Shown here one piece after another: positions 1 through 5,342 of a stretch of DNA of 5,894 nucleotides. The stretch comes from Acinetobacter sp. (GTDB taxonomy: Bacteria > Pseudomonadota > Gammaproteobacteria > Pseudomonadales > Moraxellaceae). The notes under the pieces were generated by a model. It was not told the DNA's origin, did not search any database, and saw nothing but the letters and a program-made list of their open reading frames with translations. The stretch covers positions 1-5,894 of the forward strand of contig JASLJB010000228.1 of the NCBI GenBank assembly GCA_030152605.1. Reading direction: 5' to 3'. How positions within the stretch are numbered: the first letter of the stretch is position 1; every line of letters begins with the position of its first letter. The translations under genes were made by a program, and so were the position numbers.

Positions 1-956
1 AAGGGCAGTGAGCAGGGAAGAAAGGCCAACAACACGCCCAATAAAAAGAAAATCACCAAATTCAAAGCCAGACTATCGACTGAAAGCAGTTGGAAGAATC
101 CTTGGTCATTGTTGATTTGCAGTTGACTACTCGACGATGAACTGGAAGTTGTGCCTGCCGCTGATGTTGCACCTTCTGCATCTGTCGTTGCATCGGTCGT
201 TGCGTCGAGTCCAGCATTGCTGGCACTTAAGGCATCTGGATCAGCCGGCAGTGCAGTCGCGGCTTCTGCATTTGCACTTTCTAGCGGCGCACTCGCTTGA
301 GCCGCAGTGCTTGCTGTTGAAGGAGCAGTTGTGGTGAGGGTGTTGGTTTGCTGAGTGCTATTTTGCTGACTGTTATTCGCGGTGGTATTGGTCGCATTCG
401 CAGTATTGCTATTCTGCGGTGCGCTTGTCACGGCAGCTTGCGGAGTGCCACTGCTCTGGTTTTGACCCAGTAGGGTTTTATTTGCCCCTTGGGCCAGTTG
501 TGGTAATAAACCATCGGCATCGGTTTTAATGGTTTTGCGCTGCATCGGATAGCACAGCCCATCTTCGGCACAGCCTTGCCACATCACCAGATATTGGCTA
601 TTGGGTTTGACTTGGAATTTGGCCGTAACTTGATTGTAATGCACATCGGTTAAACCAAAAGTTGGATCATCTTTGGCTTTACCCGCAGGCAGATTCAGTT
701 TCAGCGGTTGTTGATTGATACTGACCTTAAACTGGTCATGATAAAGATAATAATCCGGTGCAATCTTCCATTGCAGTTGTGCGGTCTTTGTATCGAGAGA
801 TTCGGTAGACAACTGAAAGGCTTGATCCGGAGGAAGGAAATCTGTATTGGCCATGCTCTGTGCAGTAACAACTGACATGGCGCTCGCAAGTCCAAGACTG
901 AATAAAAAACGCAAGTTCAATTCCATATTAAGCTTTAATTTGGCACCATTATCCAT
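1..956 (-). CDS. dsbD: Thiol:disulfide interchange protein DsbD, N-terminal part (continues beyond left edge)
   Basis: DsbD moves electrons from cytoplasmic thioredoxin across the inner membrane to periplasmic partners such as DsbC and CcmG-type proteins. The 318 visible residues show a signal peptide (hydrophobic stretch about 17-32, likely cut near the SMA at 34-36), then the nDsbD domain with its redox pair in WQGCAEDGLCYP (C129 and C135). A long Ala/Thr/Ser/Asn/Gln-rich linker follows (about 150-278), then the first membrane helix (about 296-314) with the conserved Pro-Cys of FLPCSLP (C315). The remaining helices and the C-terminal thioredoxin domain lie outside the window. Two in-frame ATGs are possible, at 956 and 926. 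Neither has a convincing ribosome site; the later one gives a more typical signal peptide (MELNLRFLFSLGLAS). It is transcribed away from the two-component operon. The identity is firm; the start is uncertain. Confidence 0.93.
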   Translation of the reverse strand, partial: MDNGAKLKLNMELNLRFLFSLGLASAMSVVTAQSMANTDFLPPDQAFQLSTESLDTKTAQLQWKIAPDYYLYHDQFKVSINQQPLKLNLPAGKAKDDPTFGLTDVHYNQVTAKFQVKPNSQYLVMWQGCAEDGLCYPMQRKTIKTDADGLLPQLAQGANKTLLGQNQSSGTPQAAVTSAPQNSNTANATNTTANNSQQNSTQQTNTLTTTAPSTASTAAQASAPLESANAEAATALPADPDALSASNAGLDATTDATTDAEGATSAAGTTSSSSSSSQLQINNDQGFFQLLSVDSLALNLVIFFLLGVLLAFLPCSLP

Positions 957-964
957 AGAATTAG

Positions 965-981
965 ATTAAGAGAGCATTAAC
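965..981 (+). promoter_or_regulatory. PmrA-box-like direct repeat, candidate response-regulator binding site
   Basis: Two hexamers, ATTAAG (965-970) and ATTAAC (976-981), lie five bases apart, so their starts are 11 bases apart and on the same helix face. The pattern known for PmrA-type regulators is HTTAAD-N5-HTTAAD; only the last base departs from it. The second half-site overlaps the candidate -35 box of the downstream regulator gene, as expected for an activated and self-controlled promoter. It also lies 9 bases upstream of the first possible dsbD start. The binding protein is inferred, not shown. Confidence 0.45.
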
Positions 982-1005
982 TGATGTTTTTCTTTGTAAG
1001 ATAAT
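977..1005 (+). promoter_or_regulatory. Candidate sigma70 promoter of the two-component operon
   Basis: A -35-like TTAACT (977-982) and a -10-like GATAAT (1000-1005, five of six consensus bases) are separated by 17 bases. Transcription would begin near 1011-1012, directly at the ribosome site GAGGAG (1013-1018), which leaves a very short untranslated leader before the ATG at 1024. The weak -35 fits a promoter that needs an activator. Confidence 0.5.
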
Positions 1006-1023
1006 GAACTTAGAGGAGTATCT

Positions 1024-1710
1024 ATGTTTATATTATTGGTTGAAGATGATCCATATATTGCCAAGAGCATTGCCTTAGCACTGCAACATCTCGATTTCTC
1101 TATTCAGCATGTGAGTACTGCCAAAGAAGCTGATTATTTTGTTCGTCACACCGCTGTTGATTTATGTCTATTAGATTTGGGTTTACCCGATCAGGATGGT
1201 TTGACGCTATTAAATACTTGGCGTGAACAGTCGATTGATGTCCCGGTCTTGGTATTAACTGCGCGAAACCAAACCAATCAATGTGTAGAAGCATTAGATC
1301 GGGGTGCAGATGATTATTTAACCAAGCCCTTTGAATTAACCGAGTTGATCGCGCGTATTCATGCACTGGGTCGACGCCATCGGGGTTTCTCCTCGAACTG
1401 TATTGAGTTTACTGACCTACAATTGGATAAAGCCACGCAAAAGGTCAAGCGTGCCGGCAAAGAATTATTATTATCGCGCCGTGAATATGCATTACTCGAA
1501 GTATTTATGCTGCATCCCAATCAAGTGCTTAAAAATGATGTGCTGATCGATAAGATTTATGGCTTTCAAGAGAATATCGAGAGTAATGCCTTAAATGTGC
1601 ATATTTATCACCTCAGACAGAAAATCGGTGCTGAACTGATTCAAACCGTCAGGGGCGTGGGTTATGTTTTCCAGACTGAGGCTATTCAAGCGACGCCACA
1701 TGCTGAATAA
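1024..1710 (+). CDS. OmpR-family response regulator (PmrA/QseB-like)
   Basis: This is a DNA-binding response regulator of 228 residues, the normal length for the OmpR/PhoB class. The receiver domain (about 1-115) has the acidic pocket E7-D8-D9, the phosphoacceptor D51 within LLDLGLP, the switch T79 in VLTAR, and K101 in the TKPF motif. A winged-helix effector domain follows (about 128-217), with the recognition helix around 185-200 (NALNVHIYHLRQK) and the closing RGVGYVF motif. The start is fixed by GAGGAG five bases upstream of the ATG. The gene is followed after 78 bases by its likely kinase. The LDLGLP and GADDYLTKPFELTELIARIHAL stretches resemble the QseB/PmrA branch, but the signal and target genes cannot be read from the sequence. 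A PmrA-box-like site upstream suggests autoregulation. Confidence 0.93.
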   Translation: MFILLVEDDPYIAKSIALALQHLDFSIQHVSTAKEADYFVRHTAVDLCLLDLGLPDQDGLTLLNTWREQSIDVPVLVLTARNQTNQCVEALDRGADDYLTKPFELTELIARIHALGRRHRGFSSNCIEFTDLQLDKATQKVKRAGKELLLSRREYALLEVFMLHPNQVLKNDVLIDKIYGFQENIESNALNVHIYHLRQKIGAELIQTVRGVGYVFQTEAIQATPHAE

Positions 1711-1717
1711 ATCAGCA
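1701..1717 (+). other. Small hairpin across the regulator stop codon
   Basis: TGCTGA (1701-1706) and TCAGCA (1712-1717) form a perfect 6-base stem with the loop ATAAA; the TAA stop (1708-1710) lies in the loop. A second small stem, CTGCA/TGCAG (1718-1722/1727-1731), follows at once. There is no T-tract, so this is not a classical terminator. It could tune RNA stability or kinase expression within the operon, but it may be chance. Confidence 0.25.
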
Positions 1718-1788
1718 CTGCAGTATTGCAGATATTATAAATACCAATCACGCGCACACGTCAAAGTCACCAGTCACGAGAACATCGT

Positions 1789-3171
1789 ATGAGCCCGAAA
1801 AAAGAAAGTTTAAAATGGCGCTTGGTTTTGAGTATTACCGCGACTTTTATATTAATTTGGTCGGGTGCATTTGCATGGTTATATTTTAGTTTAGAAAAGA
1901 AAATCACTCAGGCCTTAGATGAACGACTTTCGGCTTCGGCGCATATGGTGTCACGTTTACTCAGTCAGATTCCGCGTGAACAACTCAGCAGTTCAGCACA
2001 ACCTGCCATCTCTGAGTTAAATCAGCAAAACTTAATTGCCTGCGAAGTGTCTTTTTTTAATTCAGATTTGGTGGTTGATCAATCCATCGTGGCACGTACT
2101 CGGGGCGCGCCAAGTGCTTTAGCGACCCGACCCGCGGGTTTTAGCACTTGGACTGAAAATGGCGTGACTTGGCGCAGTTATACCCTCAAGCGTGAGCCGT
2201 TACAGGTGGTGGCGGCGGAGAAAATCCAACTGCGCAATCAACTGCTCTCCGAAGTATTACAGTCGATGTTATGGCCATTATTACTGACCTTAATCTTCTG
2301 TGTGGCTTTGATTTGGTGGATCATTAAAAAACAATTTCATTCTATCGAGCAAACCACGCAATTACTGATGCTACACAAGGATCAGCCTGATCGAGAGCTG
2401 GATTATATTCATCAATTGCAAGCGGCCTCGACACCGTTGGAGTTGCAGTCATTTATTGAGCATATTTCAGATTTGGTCACGCGTTTGCAGCGCAGTTTGG
2501 AAAATGAAAAAAACTTCAGCGCCTTTGCTGCGCATGAGCTACGCAGTCCATTAACAGCGATCAAGATTAATGTGCAACTCAGCCAAATGATGGCGCAACA
2601 ATCTTCCTCATCCCAGCATCCTGCATCGGCACAGTTAATACAGAGTTTAAATGAAGCTGAAATCAGTATTAGCCGTTATCAGCAGTTATTGGAACAACTG
2701 CTATTACTCAGCCAGACCGAGCATGAGCAGATTGAGTTTTGTCAGCCGGTTGAACTGGCGCCGATCCTCAGGCAAGTGAGTGCGCATTTACAGCCGCAAT
2801 ATCCTGATATTCAGCAGCGAGTTGAGATTGATTGGGAAAGTCTGGGTCATTTAAATATTTCGGCGCATGCCCTGAGTATGGTGTTGATCAATATTATTGA
2901 AAATAGCCTCAAGCATGCACAGAGCACGCAGCCGATTCAGATTTATCAGCAGGGCACCGATCTTTATATTGAGGATGATGGTGTGGGTATGACGGCGCAG
3001 GAGATTGGTTTGGCCAAGCAGCGCTTTTGGCGTAAATCCGCGCAGAGTCAGGGTTTTGGTTTAGGCCTCGCCTTAACAGAAACCTTGGTGGCTAAACATG
3101 GTTATCAACTGAAACTCGTACCTCAATCACCGCAGGGCTTACAGGTGATTATCGCATTTATTATTAAATAG
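1789..3171 (+). CDS. Sensor histidine kinase (QseC/PmrB-like)
   Basis: This is the membrane sensor kinase paired with the regulator just upstream; it should autophosphorylate on a histidine and pass the phosphate to that regulator's D51. Of 460 residues, there is a first membrane helix at about 12-33, a periplasmic sensor region at about 34-159, and a second helix at about 160-180. A linker follows where a HAMP domain would be expected but is not obvious. The dimerisation domain has the H-box FAAHELRSPLTAIK (H249). The ATPase domain shows the N-box NIIENSLKHA (368-377, N372), the G1 box DDGVG (396-400), an F-box RFWR (412-415) and the G2 box GFGLGLAL (422-429). All catalytic elements are present. 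The ATG has only a weak ribosome site (ACGAGAA), and 78 bases separate it from the regulator, more than usual for such pairs. The ligand is unknown; quorum-signal, polymyxin or metal sensing would be guesswork. Confidence 0.93.
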   Translation: MSPKKESLKWRLVLSITATFILIWSGAFAWLYFSLEKKITQALDERLSASAHMVSRLLSQIPREQLSSSAQPAISELNQQNLIACEVSFFNSDLVVDQSIVARTRGAPSALATRPAGFSTWTENGVTWRSYTLKREPLQVVAAEKIQLRNQLLSEVLQSMLWPLLLTLIFCVALIWWIIKKQFHSIEQTTQLLMLHKDQPDRELDYIHQLQAASTPLELQSFIEHISDLVTRLQRSLENEKNFSAFAAHELRSPLTAIKINVQLSQMMAQQSSSSQHPASAQLIQSLNEAEISISRYQQLLEQLLLLSQTEHEQIEFCQPVELAPILRQVSAHLQPQYPDIQQRVEIDWESLGHLNISAHALSMVLINIIENSLKHAQSTQPIQIYQQGTDLYIEDDGVGMTAQEIGLAKQRFWRKSAQSQGFGLGLALTETLVAKHGYQLKLVPQSPQGLQVIIAFIIK

Positions 3172-3285
3172 CGGGACTGGTAAAAATAAAATAGCCTATG
3201 CATAAAAACCCCATTTCAAGACGTTTAATATCCGTGATCAGGCACAGTCCTAAATTGATTTGATTAATAACGGGTATATGACATT

Positions 3286-3345
3286 GGCGGCAGGACGCCG
3301 CCTATTTTGTGCTGAGGCTTACAGGACGTACCTTTCAGCACAAAA
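3286..3345 (+). ncRNA. Twin hairpins with AGGAC loops, copy A (candidate structured RNA)
   Basis: Hairpin 1 is GGCGGC-AGGAC-GCCGCC (3286-3302), a perfect 6-base G/C stem with a five-base loop. Hairpin 2 (3305-3345) has an 11-base stem, TTTTGTGCTGA against TCAGCACAAAA, then a GG/CC step. An inner TAC-AGGAC-GTA (3320-3330) again displays AGGAC. Neither stem is followed by a T-run in either direction, so they are poor terminators. The same seven bases, CAGGACG, at both tips suggest a protein- or RNA-binding motif. Expression is not shown; calling this an RNA is an inference from the structure. Confidence 0.5.
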
Positions 3346-3355
3346 AAGGTTTTTG

Positions 3356-3377
3356 ACTACTTTTTTAAAAAAGTAGT
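3356..3377. repeat. 22-base perfect palindrome, copy A
   Basis: ACTAC, six T, six A, GTAGT reads the same on both strands. It is identical in copy B. It could extrude as a cruciform, bind a dimeric protein, or form a stem in RNA. Confidence 0.85.
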
Positions 3378-3411
3378 AGAACAAACTCGCTCACAGAGGA
3401 TGAAGATCGGG

Positions 3412-3528
3412 AAGACTTGCCGAGGTGGTTTTGAATATTTGAAACTTGAAAAGCAGAATTTACTCGACAAGTCTTACTGCCTTAATCCGCAGTGAGGAAA
3501 TCTTACTTCTTACTTTTTATAAAGTAAG
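3412..3528 (+). other. First stems of the copy A 3' module
   Basis: A 13-base arm at 3412-3424 (AAGACTTGCCGAG) pairs with 3463-3475 (CTCGACAAGTCTT) with a single mismatch. It joins the end of the conserved core to sequence found only in copy A. Next come ACTGC/GCAGT (3476-3480/3489-3493) and CTTACTTT/AAAGTAAG (3509-3516/3521-3528). This chain of adjacent stems is denser than expected by chance and supports a single folded transcript, but no transcript is demonstrated. Confidence 0.5.
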
Positions 3529-3538
3529 CAAAACTTTT

Positions 3539-3632
3539 CCAAGCACAGAACTCGCGCGCTTGCGTCGCGGATCAAACGTATCGCGGAAACAGCATTAATT
3601 CGATTGAGTCCTGCTCAAACAACTGTGCTTGG
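3539..3632 (+). other. Closing stem of copy A with an internal TCCTG-loop hairpin
   Basis: CCAAGCACAG (3539-3548) pairs perfectly with CTGTGCTTGG (3623-3632) and encloses about 74 bases. Inside is TTGAG-TCCTG-CTCAA (3604-3618), a 5-base stem. Its loop plus the closing G, GTCCTG (3608-3613), is the exact reverse complement of the CAGGAC shown by both upstream hairpins. This allows a loop-loop contact of up to six pairs within one molecule. The pairing is visible in the sequence; its formation is inferred. Confidence 0.5.
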
Positions 3633-3723
3633 GCCCCACGAAATAAACGCTGTGATCGATCAAATAACTTAAAAGCAAAAGCTGAATAAAGATAATTTAT
3701 AATAGCCTAAGCATAAAAACCCC

Positions 3724-3837
3724 ATTGCAATTGGTTTAATAGCGGATATTAGGCATAGCCATAGCGCTATTAAATTAATAATTGCAACACGTTTAATATC
3801 CGCGATCAGGCACAACCACAAATTTATTCGATTAATA
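3724..3837. repeat. 57-base degenerate tandem duplication in the leader of copy B
   Basis: Units 3724-3780 and 3781-3837 both start ATTGCAA, share GTTTAATA at the same place and end ATTAATA; by hand they agree at about 40 of 57 positions. Copy A has one equivalent unit, which explains exactly the 57-base difference in spacing between box and core. The divergence implies an old duplication or a recombined variant. Confidence 0.7.
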
Positions 3838-3853
3838 ACGGGTATATGCCCAT

Positions 3854-3913
3854 GGCGGCAGGACGCCGCCTATTTTGTGCTGAGGGTTACAGGACGTACC
3901 CTTCAGCACAAAA
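3854..3913 (+). ncRNA. Twin hairpins with AGGAC loops, copy B (candidate structured RNA)
   Basis: Hairpin 1 (3854-3870) is base-for-base the same as in copy A. Hairpin 2 (3873-3913) pairs TTTTGTGCTGA with TCAGCACAAAA and adds a GGG/CCC step. Its tip TAC-AGGAC-GTA (3888-3898) is unchanged. Preservation of both loops while the flanking leader has drifted argues for a function of the loop sequence. Confidence 0.5.
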
Positions 3914-3923
3914 AAGGTTTTTG

Positions 3924-3945
3924 ACTACTTTTTTAAAAAAGTAGT
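3924..3945. repeat. 22-base perfect palindrome, copy B
   Basis: It is identical to the palindrome at 3356-3377 and sits at the same place relative to the hairpins. Confidence 0.85.
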
Positions 3946-4021
3946 AGAACAAACTCGCTCACAGAGGATGAAGATCGGGAGGACTTGCCGAGGCAGTATT
4001 GATATCTGAATATCGCCGTGA

Positions 4022-4327
4022 CTAATTTGTGCTTATCAGTGCTTTAAAATCCTGCATATGGGTAAATACACTCTCTTGACGTTGATAAACATCAATCAGT
4101 GGCACCAGTCGTTGAAAATGCTTGGATGCGACATGTCGATCTAGCGCTTCACGGTTCTCCCATTCTTCGACAAATACAAAATGACCAGGATCACGCAGGT
4201 CATGGTAGAGATCATAAGCAATACAGCCAGATTCGAGTTTGGTTTGATCCACCAATTCCTGATAAAGCGGCAATACCGTCGCGATGTGTTCGGGATGAAT
4301 AAAATCTTCGGCAATCAGTTTAAGCAT
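4022..4327 (-). CDS. Antibiotic biosynthesis monooxygenase (ABM) domain protein, YgiN-like
   Basis: This is a small cytoplasmic protein of 101 residues, the usual size for a single ferredoxin-like ABM domain, which normally works as a dimer. Visible family features are a helix with ELVDQTKLESGC (24-35), then YDLYHDLRDPGHFVFVEEW (38-56) with the typical D-P-G turn and EEW strand, and ALDRHVASKHF (61-71). Relatives include the quinol monooxygenase YgiN and many stress-linked proteins whose substrates are unknown, so the reaction should not be assumed. The ATG at 4327 is the only sensible start; no strong ribosome site precedes it. It is divergent from the YceI-family gene with 155 bases between them, and its 3' end abuts repeat copy B. 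There is no signal peptide. Confidence 0.85.
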   Translation of the reverse strand: MLKLIAEDFIHPEHIATVLPLYQELVDQTKLESGCIAYDLYHDLRDPGHFVFVEEWENREALDRHVASKHFQRLVPLIDVYQRQESVFTHMQDFKALISTN

Positions 4328-4388
4328 ATTAATTTGACCAATGAGCAGGGGAGAATTAGTGAGGTTTAAATCCAGTTTGATCCGAAAC

Positions 4389-4404
4389 GTTGCAAAACTG
4401 CAAC
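4389..4404. promoter_or_regulatory. Inverted repeat in the divergent intergenic region, candidate operator
   Basis: GTTGCA-AAAC-TGCAAC is a perfect 6-base inverted repeat with a 4-base spacer. It lies between the ABM gene (start 4327) and the YceI-family gene (start 4483), where one bound regulator could affect both. Each arm also contains a TTGCA resembling a weak -35 box on its strand, but no convincing -10 could be paired with either. The regulator is unknown. Confidence 0.35.
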
Positions 4405-4482
4405 ATATCGTTTTATGGAAAAGGGTGATTTAAAACGGTAAATCGCTAAACTGAATAACATTCTAAATTTGGATAAAACAAC

Positions 4483-5067
4483 ATGAACTTCAAAGTATTA
4501 ACACTTGGTCTAGCCGTTGCAGCAGTTTCTAGTCTTTCTATTGCGAAGCCTGTAGCGTATAAAATCGACCCTACGCATACTGCAACGGTATTTACTTGGA
4601 ACCACTTGGGTTTCTCTACACCCTCTGCAAACTTTACTGATATTCAAGGCACGATCAATGTTGATAATGCCAAACCTGCAAATTCTTCAGTGCAAGTAAC
4701 CATTCCACTCAGCAGCGTGAATACCAATGTGGCCGCTTTGGATAAAGAGTTCCAAACCAAAGATTGGTTTAATGCTGAGCAGTACCCAAATATTACCTTT
4801 AACAGTACCAAGGTCGAAACCAAAGACAAAAAGAATTTTAAAATCACAGGTGATTTAACCATCAAAGGCATTACCAAGCCTGTCGTACTAGATGCTGTTT
4901 TAAATAAACAAGCTGTTCACCCAATGAGTAAATTGGAAACTGTTGGATTTAATGCAACAACTTCATTTAGCCGTTCTGCATTTGGCATCGCTAACTATGT
5001 GCCGAATGTTGGGGATAAGATTACAGTGAGTATCACCACTGAAGCATCTGTACCCGCTGCAAAATAA
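4483..5067 (+). CDS. YceI-family secreted protein (lipocalin-like, polyisoprenoid-binding fold)
   Basis: This is an exported protein of 194 residues with a clear signal peptide (residues 1-21, MNFKVLTLGLAVAAVSSLSIA, likely cut after SIA). The mature part is one YceI beta-barrel. It carries YKIDPTHTATVFTWNHLGFS (26-45), LDKEFQTKDWFNAEQYPNITF (86-106), ITGDLTIKGITKPVVLD (121-137), FSRSAFGI (162-169) and VGDKITVSI (177-185), all typical of the family. Family members hold long isoprenoid or amphiphilic ligands in the periplasm. Some respond to alkaline pH or envelope stress, but the ligand here is not known. No cytochrome b561 gene, a frequent partner, lies beside it. The start is supported by GGA at 4471-4473, nine bases before the ATG. 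The gene is monocistronic, with its own terminator. Confidence 0.94.
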   Translation: MNFKVLTLGLAVAAVSSLSIAKPVAYKIDPTHTATVFTWNHLGFSTPSANFTDIQGTINVDNAKPANSSVQVTIPLSSVNTNVAALDKEFQTKDWFNAEQYPNITFNSTKVETKDKKNFKITGDLTIKGITKPVVLDAVLNKQAVHPMSKLETVGFNATTSFSRSAFGIANYVPNVGDKITVSITTEASVPAAK

Positions 5068-5110
5068 GCTTGGCTTGTTACTAAAAGAGCTTGGCCGTAT
5101 TTTAATTTTT

Positions 5111-5146
5111 AAACCGAGTTAAGCGATTAGCTCGGTTTTTCTTTTT
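5111..5146 (+). terminator. Rho-independent terminator after the YceI-family gene
   Basis: AAACCGAG (5111-5118) pairs perfectly with CTCGGTTT (5131-5138) across a 12-base loop, followed by a T-rich tail (TTTTTCTTTTT, 5136-5146). It lies 43 bases after the stop codon. It is the clearest terminator in the window. Confidence 0.88.
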
Positions 5147-5299
5147 ATAAAATCCATTCGACCGTTGAGCGACTTAATCAAGTCACACTTCACCTAAGCT
5201 TGACCAGGCTAGGCGCTGGTATCAAACAACCCTATACAGGCATGTGTTTAGAGAGTTTTTCAAATTGCAATATTGGTTTTAAAATTCGCCATCAGCACT

Positions 5300-5321
5300 T
5301 ATAATAAAAAAATCTTATAAT
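5300..5321 (+). promoter_or_regulatory. Two perfect -10 hexamers upstream of the small secreted-protein gene
   Basis: TATAAT occurs twice, at 5300-5305 and 5316-5321, 38 and 22 bases before the start codon. No good -35 box sits at the usual distance (TTGGTT at 5273-5278 is 21 bases from the first), so the active box is uncertain. The short leader carries only a weak ribosome site (GGTG, 5335-5338). Confidence 0.45.
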
Positions 5322-5342
5322 ACAAATACTTTTTGGTGTAAC

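Larger units (their letters stand above)
3190..3632. repeat. Structured repeat element, copy A (full form with 3' module)
   Basis: It begins with a 25-base box (3190-3214) that is 24/25 identical to 3701-3725. A 205-base core (3221-3425) follows that aligns without gaps to 3789-3993, with 13 differences by hand count. Ten of those differences lie in 3235-3285, and only three in the hairpin-rich 3286-3425, so the folded part is the conserved part. The core holds two hairpins with identical AGGAC loops and a 22-base palindrome. Beyond the core, copy A continues with stems at 3412-3475, 3476-3493, 3509-3528 and 3539-3632. No terminal inverted repeats or target duplications were found, so the true boundaries are uncertain. 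The functional strand is not settled either. Confidence 0.85.
3701..3993. repeat. Structured repeat element, copy B (3'-truncated form)
   Basis: It has the same 25-base box (3701-3725) as copy A, but 63 bases rather than 6 separate it from the core; the extra 57 bases are a tandem duplication. The core (3789-3993) matches copy A at an offset of 568. Similarity stops sharply at 3993, 28 bases before the stop codon of the minus-strand gene at 4022-4024. The 3' stems of copy A, including the TCCTG loop, are absent. It has one extra G-C pair in hairpin 2 (GGG/CCC against GG/CC in copy A). Confidence 0.85.
3172..4021. other. 850-base gene-free region filled by two copies of a structured repeat
   Basis: No credible coding region was seen on either strand between the kinase stop codon and the stop codon of the minus-strand monooxygenase-like gene. 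No transposase, reverse transcriptase, tRNA or rRNA is recognisable. Most of it is accounted for by repeat copy A with its 3' module (3190-3632) and copy B (3701-3993). The remaining 3633-3700 is AT-rich and holds only a short palindrome, TGATCGATCA (3653-3662). Confidence 0.8.

Noticed and set aside
137..337. Plus-strand open frame opposite dsbD, rich in Leu and His
   Set aside because: It is the antisense shadow of the repetitive dsbD linker; it has no ribosome site and its composition follows from the Ala/Ser/Thr codons on the other strand.
1100..1546. Minus-strand (1100-1366) and plus-strand (1361-1546) open frames inside the response regulator
   Set aside because: Both lie in other frames of a gene with intact motifs throughout and resemble no family.
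1727..1740. Internal promoter for the kinase (TTGCAG with TATAAA)
   Set aside because: The two elements are only a few bases apart, far too close for a sigma70 promoter.
3286..3345. The two AGGAC hairpins as rho-independent terminators
   Set aside because: Neither stem is followed by a T-tract in either direction; hairpin 2 is followed on the plus strand by A-rich sequence and on the minus strand by ATAGG.
3190..3993. Insertion sequence, MITE, retron or CRISPR array
   Set aside because: No transposase or reverse transcriptase, no terminal inverted repeats or target duplications seen, and only two long copies rather than short repeats with regular spacers.
4099..4369. Overlapping plus-strand frames opposite the ABM gene
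   Set aside because: The minus-strand product has clear family motifs; the plus-strand frames have none.
5195..5225. tRNA-like stretch around ACCAG...CTGGT on the minus strand
   Set aside because: Only one 5-base stem can be drawn; no acceptor stem, anticodon arm or T-arm is present.
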